From: Himantopus leucocephalus
Lineage: Eukaryota > Chordata > Aves > Charadriiformes > Recurvirostridae
Direction: 5' to 3'
Length of the DNA: 64,000 nucleotides
Assembly (NCBI GenBank): GCA_003993805.1
Contig: RSEF01000012.1
Span: 2,417,205-2,481,204 of the forward strand
Shown here in pieces: positions 11,557 to 25,300 of the stretch (positions are counted from its first letter, which is position 1; each line of letters opens with the position of its first letter). A program made the position numbers and the translations under genes. Under the pieces are notes generated by a model. That model was not told where the DNA came from, ran no database searches, and worked only from the letters and a program-made list of their open reading frames with translations.

Positions 11557-14500
11557 AAAAAAATCTAGAACCTGGAAAAGTTTGTGGAAGATTATCATAG
11601 ATTCTGCAATTGCTAGTAAATGAGCCATTTTTACTGTTGCCAACTTTGTACTGTTAAAATATTTTTTTTAAGATATATAATCATTTGTATTTATGCCATA
11701 TTTACTTTTAAAGTAGACAAGAATCAGAGTGAATACATTCTGCAACAGTGTCAGTACTCTGGGGGTTACGTCAGGGATTCAAATATGACTCTTCTAAAGA
11801 AGACATGGACAAATATTTTAACTTTAGGTTCCCTAATTTGAGTATTTATCAGAAAAAAAAGTCTGTCTGTTTCCCCTTGGGGCATGTCTGCTAAAGAAGA
11901 GTCAAACATAGCAGAGACAGTGGTCTGGGCTTTCAAGAAGCGAAATAAAAACAACAAAAAATGAATACAAATTTTTTCTGTAACAGCAAGAGTTACAGAG
12001 ACAAGCGTTACCATCCTGCAATACGTAGCAGGGCTGTTGTTCCTGTCAGCTACATTCAATGTTAAACAAGTGAAACTTTGGTCAGTATTTTCATAATGTC
12101 AGAGCATGAAACAAGCTTGTACATACATGACACCATACTAGGCCCTAATCCAAAGTCGAATTAAGTTTGCACTTCAGTGCTGAGAAAACTCCCTTTCAGA
12201 AGATTCCATTTTTTTCTGTGATATCATATATACATGATAAATACTACAGTGTGTAATTCTGGCAAGTCAACCAAAATGTTCATTTCCTTGCTTATCCAGT
12301 GTTGAGTAGATACCGTTTCTGGGAACAAAGCAGCTAAGAAACAGAATGTTACTTTTCCCTTGAGATGTTGCTGCGGCAGGAGGGGGGAGCAGGGGGGTAT
12401 CTGCAGCTGTTTAGAAAGCCAGCAAAATCTGGAGACTCCTCACATGAGCAGATGGGATAATAGTAATACTCCTCCCTGTTTTGGCTTCAGTAATGCAAAA
12501 ATGATGCCAGTTAGATAACTGTAAGTGCTGCATGGTCCATGTGTTTCTAATTCCTTCTCTGTATAGTTATAACTCATGTATGACTCCATTACTCTTAATA
12601 GGTCCCCTCATGCATAACTTGAAAGCCTTGCCTAAAAATTACTTTGAAAATAATAACTTTACACTGTAGCTCACCAGGATTCAAACAGAGCTATCAATAT
12701 CACCTGCATGGAAATTAAATGAAAGCAAATTAGTTTTCACAATTTTTTTAGAATTACTGTTCAAGGTACAACAGAAGCTCAATTTTTCATTTCTGCTGAT
12801 CTTTCATACCGAAATTTTTCTTAGAAAACTTTATTTAGTGTTCTGTGGGATCTCTTCCTCCAAGAGAAGCCAAAATAGGATGAATAAATGTATTTGGGAT
12901 GCTCATGCCTATGACAGGCTGCGAGACTGATGAGAGCAGGGGGAGGAGAAGGGAGCATAGCCTGGAGAAGCAGTGCAGGAAAGACAGAAGCAAAAAGAAC
13001 CACTGCAAGAACTGCAGTGCTCCTCGGTATTCATTATCGCAACCACCACTCTTCAGTCCGCCTTGCTTAGGCAGATCCTAAGCCATGCAGGGATGTACGT
13101 TTAAAGGAATGCACACATGGGGGTGGGTGGTTGATTTTGGCTGAGATAATACCCGGGGAATAGTCAACCCACACTGTTGAGGTACCCACAGGGGAGATGT
13201 AGTGATACGACTGTTCCTCATACTTGAAGTCACTTCGCACAGTGATTGCAAAACCCCAAAGGAGAGAGAAAGAAACTGCAGATGGTAAAGGAGAAGCAGG
13301 AACTGATAATTATACGGCTCCACATGGAGATCTGGATAAGCTCACTTTAAAAACGACTGTGCAAAACTAGAAATTTTGCATTTCTGCGGAACAGGCTGTA
13401 AACCAGTTACAAATACAGAATCTCCTTGCTAGGAATACAGTCCTTAGTACAGATGCCTTATGTTTATACAGAAGTACTAGTTTTAGGGAAAAACTTTTTG
13501 CCAAGAAACTACAGAGGTATTAACCCTACTAGTACATGAGAGTGCTTTGCTGTAGCTGGTGACAACAGAACAACTCTGGTTCACTTGGTAAAGATATGGT
13601 TAGAGTATACATCAATTGTTGCCAATTTCTCTGACTGTCATTTTTATAAATCTCTTCAAAGACTAAGTATATTAATTCCTCTGATTAGTCACAACTCAAA
13701 GTTGTAGTTAAAAGATTTTTGTCCCCTTAAAGATGGAGAAAAAAAAGTGTGGAAAGTGTGAGTCTCTGCAAAAATAAACATCTTAAAGAAAATTAAATGC
13801 TTGCTCTAAATGTAAACCAGTATCTGACAGGTAATACTAAGCATGGTGCGTTTCCGAGTTTCTCTGCGCTAAGGTGAGCGCTTATGTAGTTCATGTGCTC
13901 CACATCTCGGAGCCAATTTAGCAGAGAATTTCAGAAAACTGGATTTTAACAGCCTGTTTGACTCACACATGTGCTGCTCTCTTGCCAGTCAGAGCACCTT
14001 TCCTCAAGAAAATAAACACCTGGAAAAGCCGTGGGAGAAATGTCTAACTATATCTGACACCATGAATCACCAGCTCACCAGGCTGGCTCCTCCATACTGT
14101 CTGAGCATAAGAACAACAGTGCTAGCTCACAGAAAAAAAAACACAAGAAAACCCAGACACCACAAGAAAACCTGGACACCACAACCCATGTGCAATGGTG
14201 ATGGGATGGATCAAGAAGAGTGACTCAGACTGATGTGCAGTATTAGGATTTCTTTGCTCCCACCAGAAACTTAGCTCCAGACTCCCTAATAATAAAGTTA
14301 TGACAGAGTGCTTTTTGAGACCTTCAGTGAAAACACTGAAATCTTGGGATATTGACAGTCTGTCTGCTCCTACAATAGTTGCTGTGAATGACAGTGCAAA
14401 TATAATAAACATGCTGTAGATTCCAGGTGCAGACATGCCCTCATGTTTAGTTTTATACCAATAGTCTCCTTTATGTGGCTGGGAAGATAAGGAGTGCCAG

Positions 14501-15734
14501 TGTTTGTTCTAAGGGTGTTACAGGCATTGGAAATACTAGTTTTCACACTATACAGTTGAGGACAGCAGCGTGTGAAAGCCTTATGATTTTTTCAAATAAA
14601 TTAGCAAGGTAGTAATTATGATTTTAAAGTTTGGCTTCTAGGTTGTAGAGTTATTCTTTAAAAGCCTTACTCATAAAGAAGTCTTATAAAAACTGTACTA
14701 TGTTTCAGAGTTGGGAACTGTGATTACCTCAACGTGTCAAGGGATTTATAATATAGACTGCTGGCATAAGGAAGATACAGTAAACCACGAGACATTTTCA
14801 ATGCAATTAAGTCTAGTCTTCCTCCTAAGCATTTTGCATTTTTCTATAAGGAAAAATATCCAACACAAAACCTTGATATTCCCTGAAAATAAAATCAAAT
14901 AGTAAGTTCTTTCTTCTCCACAGCTCAACTCTGCTTCAGCTGAAGCCAATATATTAAACAGCAGCAGGATTTGTCTGACCAACGGGATAAGAGAGAGGTT
15001 GCATTGGTACATCAAAATCTTATCCCAGAAATGTTTTAGGATTTGCTTTATTAGTGTTTGTGTGATTAGTGCATCAATCTCAGTTTAATGACTATTATAA
15101 GATGTAATAACATTATAATAAAATATGGAAAAAAGATCACCACCTGTGTTCACTTCACTTACAAGGCCAGAAAAATGTAGGTCTGAGAGTTTGTTGGTTT
15201 GACCAACTATTAAAAATTGGTATTAGGCAAAAGTCTAATAAAATATTGTAAATCATAAGACAGCAAACCATGAAGTTAAAGCTGTCTTACACTTGGATAA
15301 TCACATATTTAAAATGTAATTCACCAGAAAATATAATTTTCAATATTTCATCTTAAGTCCTATATTTTTAGCATACATGGAAGTGTAGAGAAGTACTCGA
15401 TATTTCTGATCTGATATTGAGGGAGATACATACAGCATTTTGAGATGTACGCATAAACATATATCCAACAACAGAAATAGTATTCTTCTGCCAGTCAGGA
15501 TTTCTTGCACTGGCATAATTGCAACTAGCAGAATCCAGAATAAACAGAATTTCTTAGCTGTGTAAAATTGTTTGATAGTGTAGTCTCTCTAATGGGAACT
15601 CAATATGTGTTTTTTATACTTCTGAAAATTCTGAAAAACGGAGGCTTGGTTCAGACGCCTCAAGTTGATAGCGATAACCTCTTCCATTTTTAAGTGTTGC
15701 TTTAGCTATACCTGTCAAATTGTCCCCAATCTTC
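11557..15734. other. Intergenic, nothing recognised
   Basis: A+T-rich sequence with no exon or repeat family I can name. The only structured item is a 19-bp tandem duplication at 14142-14179. Confidence 0.6.
14142..14179. repeat. 19-bp tandem duplication
   Basis: Two adjacent 19-base units (CACAAGAAAACCCAGACAC and CACAAGAAAACCTGGACAC) differ at two positions. A third unit is only begun (CACAAC). Confidence 0.8.
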
Positions 15735-16432
15735 CTCAGCAGAGGAAAAAATTGCAATCTTCAAAAGAGTCATAGCAGTGTCTTTTCACAGTGCGGTTTG
15801 AGGGACACACGACTAATTTCCCTTCTAATACTTGGGAAAACTGCACTTTCAGAAGACTCCAGTGTCTGAATTTGTGAAAATATTTACTTCATAGCCAGCT
15901 ATGGTGTGTGGGTTTCAAGGTCTCAGTGTTTTCGAGCTCACCACATGCAGGGACAAGGAGGAGCGAGACCTGAGCACTTGACCCAAGCTGACCAACAGGA
16001 TTATTTCATACCATGAAGGTCACATTCAGTATTATTAGAAAGTTTGCTGTGAAGTGCTTTCTCTCCCTTGATGGCTGCCATCTAGAGAACTTCTTGCCCC
16101 AGTTCCGGACCCCAGAGACCTTCCCTTCCTCCAGAAGCTGTTGTGCTCACAGTGTCCGACATTTAGTGTCCACTGCTGGGAGTGCACAGCTTCCTACTGA
16201 TAGAATTGACTTTGTATAATCTTTGCATATTCTGTATTGGTATCGGGACCAATATTGGTTCTTTAGTGCAATTAATGTTAGTTTTCTGATCTTCTTCTAT
16301 TAAATCTGTTTATATTTCAACTCCTAGATTTCCTTGTTTTTTCCTGATTCCCTTTCCCAGGTGGGGAGGGGTCATTGGGTGATGGAATGATTGTCTAAAC
16401 AACAATAAATTGTTATGGGTTTCTCAAACCAG
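15735..16432 (+). mobile_element. Endogenous retrovirus LTR-related sequence (plus orientation)
   Basis: This stretch is homologous, in inverted orientation, to the LTR at 35755-36564. Shared blocks include CCTCAGCAGAGGAAAA, the GTGTCTGAATTTGTG region, the GCCAGCTATGGTGTGTGG region and a 3' end with AATAAA (16404-16409) about 20 bases before the homology stops. The start resembling TGTCCTGGTTTGAG is altered here (TGCGGTTTGAG at about 15792), with about 57 bases of homology upstream of it. No target duplication was identified, and the copy looks older and more mutated than its partner. Small open frames inside are not genes. Confidence 0.7.
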
Positions 16433-18514
16433 CTATTTGTAGCCCTGAGTTATGAGGCAGAAGGGATTATGGATGCCAAGAAAACTATATGACCACTCAA
16501 GTAGCCATTTAAAAAAAAAATCTTTCAAGAACAGAAGAAAAGATTCACCAAAACTTCAGAAGGAAGGTGCAGCACGTTACGTACTAAGTTGCTAGTTCTG
16601 TGACTCTGTGAATACCACAATATAACTACAAGTGAGTATAGAATTTCAGCTTTGCAAGTTTAAGAGGGTTTTGGTTTTTTACTATGAAGGTATTTAATTT
16701 TGGTGTGCTGCATCTTACCTCCTGAAAGCAACGCAGGTAAAAATATTCCTAGATTTTACTATTTTATTAGTCATTAGTCTTTAAAAGTCAGATGTTGAAT
16801 CTAAGCAGGCTCTGCTGGTACTTGAAGTATTGTTTAATTTCACCTGGCTCACAGTGGTAATTAATAGGCAGAGCTATATTCTAATAAAAACCTCAAACTG
16901 CATGCAGATTCTAACCCTCTGGGTGACGGCTGGTGGAAGAGTGATGCAGAAGACTGCGCATCTTGCATCACTCAGCTAAGCTGCATGCAGAGGTCTGAAT
17001 GGAGAAGACCTCACATGTCCGTGAGCAGAGGACTTGGAGTGCAGGAGTGCTGTTGCTGACGCACCAAAGCTCAACTCAGCGCTCCAGAAAACCCTTTAAT
17101 TCACAGACCTGTGGGTTCTAAATGGCATAGGGGTGGTGTGCCTCACCAGGATATGAAGCTGTTCGCAATGGATTTTGTTACCTGTACTGAAGCAGAGGTC
17201 AGAGGCAATCTTTCCAACAGCACAGGAGCAGAGCCCACACAGGCCCTCTCACTCTGAAATCATTACTGTGAGCCAGTGGATTGCTGGTAGAGATTTCAGC
17301 AGTCACCGAACCCCTGTGTAACATCTATCACCACATACATACAAAGACTCATACTTTAAAAAATGTGTTGTAATAAATAGCTGCTGTTATCTATGAGGGT
17401 ATATCGATTTTTGTTGGCTGAGAAAGTTAATACTGAGGTGTACGTAGGTAATACACCTTTCTGGTCAAGGATTTGCTATAAACTAAGAATTACTACATGC
17501 ATTGAAAGGGCATAGAAGTAGAACTTGAATTAGGTGCAGAAATTATTATCAGGTTTTTACCTTTTAAATTACCAGCAACATCATTATAAATATTCTTCTT
17601 TTGTGTGCCAGCAGAAAGTAAGAGGGCATAAGGAGTCTTTTACCAGCAATAACTTTGTGATGAACCTTCCCAGAACCACATGTGTTTCTTTGTTTGCATT
17701 GGTATGTACAAGACAAATCGTTCAGAAAGAAGGACCTATACAAGTATACTGAGTTTTATTGTTCTGTACTTCAGTAAAAGTGATCTGACCCTAAAATTTT
17801 TATTAATAACTGCCTTTCACAAAACAATGATGTTTATAAAATAACACTTCTTGAAGTTTTCCCTTCATTGACATCCACACTAAATGATGCAAGAGTGCCT
17901 AAAGTATACTACAGAAAATTAAGAATTGTGTATTTCCATTTGGCTTTAATGTCTGAAATCATGTTTTTTCCTGCCTCTAGAACCCAGCAAGCAAGTTCTC
18001 TGAAAAATCAGCTCACTAGCCCAGCATGAACGAGCAATTAAGACGAAATAAACCAAGAATCAACAATACAAATCTGATCTTCCTACACATGCGTGCGTCA
18101 CTCTCCCAGGGTGTGTATCCTGATGTAAGGCAGAGCTCCCAACAACTCACAGCCATGCTGGCTTGAAGTAGAAGGCCAGATCCGAAGTCACGAGGATTAA
18201 ACAGTAAGGTTTGTGTAGCCATGCCTAAGGGTAGTCAGGCAGGAGCTGTTAGCAAGAAAGAAGAGTGGATGACCTTGGTCAGCAGTGAATTTTATACATT
18301 TCTGAATCAACTGGACACTCTCCCATGCCACTCAGGGATCACAATACCTACGGTGGGCACGGGAGGGGAAGGCATTTTCATGCAGTTCTGCGCCCAGGTG
18401 TGGTCATACAGTCTCCTCTGTGGACAACTCTCAGTACCTAGAAAGAGCTAGGAAGAGTGTTATCTCTTGAAAGAGCTGTTAGCTTGTGATGATTGTGTTC
18501 TGGGTGGGAGTTCA
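16433..18514. other. Intergenic, nothing recognised
   Basis: A+T-rich DNA without recognisable exons, RNA genes or repeat families. Confidence 0.55.
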
Positions 18515-18869
18515 CAGAACCACAGAATGGTCAGGTTTGGAAGGGACCTCTGGAGATCATCTAGTCCACCCTCCCTGCCAGAGTAGGGTCACCTACAGCG
18601 GGTTGCACAGGACAGCGTCCAGGTGGGTTTTGAATGTCTCCAGTGTGGGAGACTCCACAACCTTTCTGGGCAGCCTTTTCCAATGCTCTGCCAACCTCAA
18701 AGTAAGGAAGTCCCTCCTCGTGTTTAGATGGAACTTCCTCTGTTCAAGTTCGTGCTCGTTACCTTTTGTTCTGTCACTGGGCACCACTCAAAAAAGGCTG
18801 TTCCCATCTACCTTGCACCCTCTCTCTAAGTATTTATCAGCATTGATAAGATCCCCCCTCAGTCTTCTT
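18515..18869 (-). mobile_element. CR1 LINE 3' fragment (minus strand)
   Basis: On the plus strand it begins near ACAGAACCACAGAATGG, then GGAAGGGACCTCTGGAGATC and the CTAGTCCACCCTCCCTGCC block. This is the typical reversed CR1 3' end. It continues through the untranslated and ORF2-end consensus to the assembly gap. The element is 5'-truncated and noncoding. Confidence 0.92.
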
Positions 18870-18969
18870 NNNNNNNNNNNNNNNNNNNNNNNNNNNNNNN
18901 NNNNNNNNNNNNNNNNNNNNNNNNNNNNNNNNNNNNNNNNNNNNNNNNNNNNNNNNNNNNNNNNNNNNN
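18870..18969. other. Assembly gap (100 N)
   Basis: Exactly 100 Ns, a placeholder for a gap of unknown size. It lies between two CR1 elements of opposite orientation, a likely cause of assembly failure. A 168-codon open frame that appears to cross it is an artefact. Confidence 0.98.
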
Positions 18970-19366
18970 CCTCTCCTATGAAGACAGGCTGAGAGAGCTG
19001 GGGTTATTCAGCTTAGAGAATAAAGCAGCTTATAGCAGCTTTCCCGTATCTGAAAGGGTCATACAAGGAAGCTGGAGAAGGACTTTTTACAAGTGCATGT
19101 AGTGATAGGATGAGGGGGGAATGGCTTCAAAGTGGAAGAGGGTAGATTTTGGTTAGGTATCAGGAAGAAGTTTTTCACTGAGGGCAGTGAGACACTGGAA
19201 CAGGTTGCCCAGGGAAGTTGTAGATGCCCCATCCCTGGAAGTGTTTAAGGCCAGGCTGGATGGGGCTTTGAGTACCCCGCTCTAGTGAGAGGTGTCTCTG
19301 GCCATGGCAGGGGAGTTGGAACTAGATGATCTTTAAGATCCCTTCCAACCTAAACCATTCTATGAT
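18970..19366 (+). mobile_element. CR1 LINE 3' fragment (plus strand)
   Basis: The sequence runs from ATGAAGACAGGCTGAGAGAG through GGAACAGGTTGCCCAGGGAA and CTGGATGGGGCTTTGAG to GATCCCTTCCAACC, and ends in ATTCTATGAT (19357-19366). This is the diagnostic CR1 3' end. The 5' side is cut by the gap. Confidence 0.95.
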
Positions 19367-22300
19367 AACACTATTTGGAGATCAGTATTTCTATGCATAC
19401 AAAACTAAAATGACAGTATTTAGTAGAAATCTTCAAAGACCGTGCTCTCATTTATTTCCATGGCAATTTTGTATTTCTATTAATAAGTACCTATTAGCCT
19501 TGAAGCCAGCTTCTGTCCATTGGACTTTAAATAGAGTTAGTCTGATACAAAACAGAATATGAAGATACTGTAACTTATAATAAAACACATTTTTTTCAAG
19601 AGAGTAACCTAAAATAAAGCTTTAGTGTATCTCATTTTAAAAGACAATAATAAAGTATCTAGACAAATGCCACAACTTACTTGTATTGTGGAAGGCAAAA
19701 GTCAAACAGGTATCCAGGATATTAAAAACACTTTCTGGAAAACTTATAAAATACTCAAACCTTTGCAAAATTAAAGATTTTTTCCTTATATTTCCCCCCT
19801 GCCACCCTCCAACTTGACAATTTGGTATTTACAGAATGAGGAGTTGGCAAGAGAATAGCAAAAGAAAATTGAATGACACCTCTTCTTTGATGCATGCATC
19901 TGGTTTGGGCTGACAGCTTTACAGCTTTACATTTGAATGGCTGGAACCAACTGCTGTCATTTGTGTTTATTTTTTATATACCGTCATTTACTTCAGCTTA
20001 TTCTTGTTAGATCTTCAGCAGTTTTCCCCTGATGGCCTGTGACAATCTTTCTGCATTTGCCTTATTTTCTTTTAAAACATCTCAGGGACTGCAGATCAGA
20101 AATTCTTCCTTCAGAAAATCTCAGTTCTCTGTAGTAAGCCTGGGAATAATTTATCCCCGCTACAGAGGAGTCAGGAGTGTTTTGTTTATGTTTCAGTCAG
20201 GCAGAGAAATAGGAGTACTGCTTAAACAATCTCACGAAGACAAAATGAGGTGGGTCACAATAATATCTCCAGAAGGACAAGTAAAAAAATGAATAGGATC
20301 ACTTCCAGCATATGTAGGAGGAACAGAAGAAAGCCACCAGGACTTTATAAGAAGGAGACCTCATAGGATTGGGCTGCTACCTATCTCCTGTACATCTCCA
20401 TGGACATTCTGCTTTACCACCAAAATCCTGAGTCCAAAAAATTTTGGGTTTTCATATTCTTTATCAAGGACAGCAGATCAACATCAAGGCAAGTTGTTTT
20501 TGACTTTTCTCTATAAAGAAAATAGTTCACACAACAGTTTGGTGCAATTTTGCATGCCATTTAAACATCACATACTATACTGTTCCAGCTTGTTTATAAG
20601 ATGAAAAAGCAGGTCATGAGTTTGCTGCATGCAAGAGCAATCACAGTTGCCCAGTATCTGGAAACAAGAATGAATGAGGATATCAGCAATGAACATTTCC
20701 CAAGGCATTTATTTTTTCTTGGAGGCTGTTTCTTTCATCTCCATGGCAAAGTCTTTCCTGGTGCTCTAAGAACAAACTGTCTTCCAGAGCCCCAGTATAT
20801 ATTTTGGCAAGTTTTGCATGCTGAATAAAGACATTCCAGTGTTTGAAGGCTATCAGTGCAAAACTCGTCAGTGGTAATTAAACAACAAATATAAAATAAT
20901 TACTGTAAGTAGCTATACTATCATTTGAAAAAAACCTGATAGAACAAATGAAAAATTCAGGAGGCAAATTAAAAAAGTGCAACTTCTAGGGAAAAATGAA
21001 AATACCTTTCAAAATGATGATGTTTTAAACAAGAATGCTGACATACTGAATCACAAATAAGCTTCACAAGGGAAAAAATATTTTTGCGTAAAAGTTTTCA
21101 AGATAAGATTTTTCTGTATTTAATTAGTGACACAAAAATGTTAGTTTGCTTTTTTTTCCCCAATATCTGAAAAAATAATCTCTCTGCTCAAGCGAAAAAA
21201 AAAAAAAATCACCTAAAAGGTAGTATCTAGAATACCTAACTTGTGTGTAGCATGTCCTGTTACAACTTCAGGTAGGTATTACTTTTTCTTGTCAGTATTT
21301 AGGTCTGGATGTTCATGATTCTAGAAATGAGTTTGGCCAGGCCACATTAAATCTACCACAGTTGAGTGTTCCTTCCTCCTTCCACAGCTCTGAAAAAGGG
21401 GTATCTATCAATATTGCAGATAAGGAGATGAGAAAGCTTCAAATATGCCCCTTCTAAGTATTGAGAAGCTTTGTTCTGCAAGAACTTCCTAGGGCCTGGC
21501 AGGTCATGAACGAGATAGGATGCAGTAGGTCCAAATTATCAAGAGGCTGGAGTTGCTGCAAAGTTGCCACTGTGCAACATGCTCTCCAGCTGCCTGCTGA
21601 ATCCAAGAGGTGGTCGTCGTAGAAGACTGCAATCATTGTCTCTGCCAAGTTCTTGAATCCCTTAAAAAAACCTATGATGCAAAGGCTCTAAGACTGGATA
21701 TTCCCAGAACCACTGAAGTACCACAGTAGTTCAGAAAGACTTGTATCTTTGACGTGCTGCTGACCAGTAAGAATTAGGAACAGCAGTGGTGTGCCAAGTA
21801 AGACCACATCCACTAAACTGAGCTTTAAAAAAGTGCCTCTGGCAGACTTTTCAGGCACAAAACTGCAACAGCAGGTAAGGGGGTGACAAGGATTGTCATA
21901 GCAAGGTTTTATGACAGATTAAAAAAAACCCATCTTTTGAAAAAACTCGTAATTTTCTTTATTACCCAGTCTACCACTCCACACCTTTACTCTTAGAAAC
22001 TACAAGGAATTCAACTTCTCCATAACAGTGATTGTCATAATTAATGTAGTCATCTCCTTTTCATTCACTTTTCCCATTACCTTTATACCTTGTTATTGCT
22101 GTTTTCCCCTTCCTCTCCCTCTTTGGCTCCTTGTAGATCTTTCAGAAACCACGCAGTCCTTAACAAATCTGCAGAATAAACAGAAGTTGGCAATTTCACG
22201 TGCCAACTATCTGTCTCTAGGTGTTTCTTACAAAGTAACAAAGGAGTCACAGTCACACTTTAAAAAATTATGGTCAAAATAAAGAACATAATAAAAGATT

Positions 22301-25300
22301 CAGACATATTTTAGACAGTAATAAGCTTCAGGATAAAATCTCCTGCTAGCACTATGACAATGGTACAGAGAGAATAGTAAAGCATTGCCACCTGGCTTAA
22401 TACTTAGAACTGGATTCAATATGAGGTGCTACAGCACCCAGCACCACCTGGGGAATATGGGACAACTGTTAACCTGCATACAGTATAAAACCAGTTTCTC
22501 ATCTCACCATCACTACCTTTAAATTCAAATTATTCTTCGTAAGCACTGGGTCATTCCATGCTCGCTTGAGGATTTTGGCAAATAGCAGTTAATAAGCCTG
22601 CAGGACACAAAAACATTTTAATGATCTTCTATTTGGAAAGGGAAGGAGAATCTGTAATATTGTAATTATACTTAAAGTGATGCTTTCATGATCCACTATA
22701 AAACTGAATCATTAATAAATTAATTTTCCCTGTGATACCCAAAAGCATTGTTTTCTTACTTGAATTTGGGATACAAGGAAGAACTTCTTTGGTCACAAAC
22801 AAGCTTTGTGTTTTCAAACCAGAGCACCTTTCCCTCATTTTCACTATCTGCTTCAGGCACCACAGAGATGGCTTATTATGCTGCTATAGCTCAAGGGAGA
22901 GAGGGTGATATTTGTCCCAGCAGTAAGCAGTCTACATTTGCAGTAAAAATGATGCCTCTATCACATCTGCTCATCAGAGAAACTTAAGAACACAAACCCC
23001 AACCCTTGTATTTGTGTTTTCGTCTATAAAACCTCAGCTACTAAAATCTGAACAGCCAGGCATATCTGTTCCCAGACAAAACACAGCCCACACAACCCAG
23101 TTTGGTAGCAAGCCATAGTGGACTAACAAGCACCACAGAGCTGCTATCTCTGCAAGTATCAGGTCAGGACAGACTAAACAAATTGAGTATGTGGAAGCTG
23201 AGAGAGATAACCTCTAGCCTTACCCATGCTTCCTACTCTTGCAGTAGTTTGGGGGGAAGAAAATAAAGGAGGAAAGCAAAACTGTTTGATGAGGAAGATG
23301 AAAATGACCACCACTGTATCCTTCTCAACACCTTTCAGCAACCTCAGTCAGATACAGAGAAGAACCAGATCTATAACAATACGCAGGAATATCACAGCCT
23401 GTTCTTTCTCACACTTGCTCACCTGCACCAGTCCCTATGGAAATTGTGGTGACTACTGCACCAGACTCCAAAGTCCTTGGCTGCTCAGGTCCAGCACTGC
23501 CTGTGCTCAACCCAAGGCTTGCTGACACAAGAACTCTGTCACACATGGACTCATGATATGGCCACTGCCAGGCTGCCGCTACCACCCACTGGCACAACCA
23601 AATGCACCCCACAGAAGAGAGCAGGGGCCTGTGCCAGGCTGCAGAGCAAGAAGGATCAGCCCCACGACTCCACTAACAAACCAAAGCTCAACTGCAGCCA
23701 CTACAGTGCTACAGAAAAACTGCTGCTGCTTAATGCAACCTTTTTGACACCAAAGGTAAGGAAAAGCCAAAGGAAATAGAAAAAGAGAGGAAAAAACAGA
23801 AAATAATCAAAGGCCAGTTAGCCAGACACTGGAAGGAAGGAATGGGCACTCTGTATCATCTTCCTTTTCTTAAGGAGAAGACTTTATACATTGTTTCAGT
23901 ACTCCTTACCTGAGAAATGAACATTAAAAATATTACACTTAGAAATGACAGTGTGCTTATTAGCAGCAAATTATATAACAATAAAAAATTACTTAAACCA
24001 CCATTAAAATTTGCTGATTCTATTCAGAAAATTAAGACATTGCCAAGCAGTTCCCCAAACTAGGATCAAATGGTACAGTCCCAAACTAATTAAACAGTAC
24101 AAAATCCCGTTTTCCCTTACATGATTTATCAGTTTAGTACTCTGACCATCATAGGTTTGTTAAGAAAGTCAATGAACAAATAAAAATCTTTTGTTATTTC
24201 AGCAAGAGCAACTACTGCATGCAAAGGCATGCTTCACACCTGCAGTAACTTCTTCACAACAGGGAGCTCTGGCACATGAACAGAAAAATGCAGAAAAGTC
24301 AAAACTCTAATTAAATCTAATAAAGCATGTAACGGAATGTGCTATGTGTTTAAGAACTCTTCTTCAAATATTGTCGTCCTTTAAATACCAGCTCTTGACA
24401 GTACTGAGTTGTTCAATAGTACAACTTCATTACATGTTTTAGTGATACGCTTTGCTTCTGAAATCCAAGGAGTCCAGGTGAACAAAATTTATGTGCAGAA
24501 GTTTGTTGTTGGGTTTGAAAGTGAATTCATTCATGAATATTTCAGAAATATTTTACACTGGAAAATAGTGTCTAATCACAGAAAACACAACTTATAAGTG
24601 ACAAAGTATTTTAGACATACAGATCAGTGTCACACACGTTCTTCGGTTACATTAATAACATTCAACATAAAAGTTGTCTTCAGCTGAACTTACAAACTAC
24701 ATAACAGTCTTCTCCACTAGGTAAAAAAAGTCATCTTTTGTATACTGTTGTTTTCTTAAGAGTCAGCATAGAAAAACTTTAGAACTTCTGCAAGCCGCAC
24801 AGTACTTTATCCTACCACACACGAGAAGCAGCATGGAAACAAGAATTGCAAGGTAACAGGTTTATACCTGCATGTAGAGTCTACAGACTCTTGAGGGGAA
24901 CACAGATTAGTAAAATCTCACTATTCAGAAAGCATTCAGTTGTATCTGTTTTCAAACAAGAAGATCTGTTTAAGTTGTGTGTGTGTCTAATAATGGAAAA
25001 AGTCTGGACAGAACAGTTAGGAAGCTCAAGCCACTATTATAATAAGAAGGATTAAACTGCTGCAGAAATTTGAAACATAAATTGCTCAACAGTGCGTATT
25101 TACAAGGTTGTTATTCAAAAGGTCACTGACCATTAAAATTAATTTCACAAACCAATCTCTTTTTACAGGTCTTAATCCTATAAACACTGCTATTCTTGTC
25201 AACTGACTGCCATACTAAGAACACACAACCTTTAATATCAAGACTAACTTTATACTGTTTTTTCTGTTCAAGTGTAATGAGGAGCATTGCTCACTTGATG

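Noticed and set aside
18486..18992. 168-codon frame with a run of undefined residues
   Set aside because: It crosses the 100-N gap and lies within reversed CR1 sequence.
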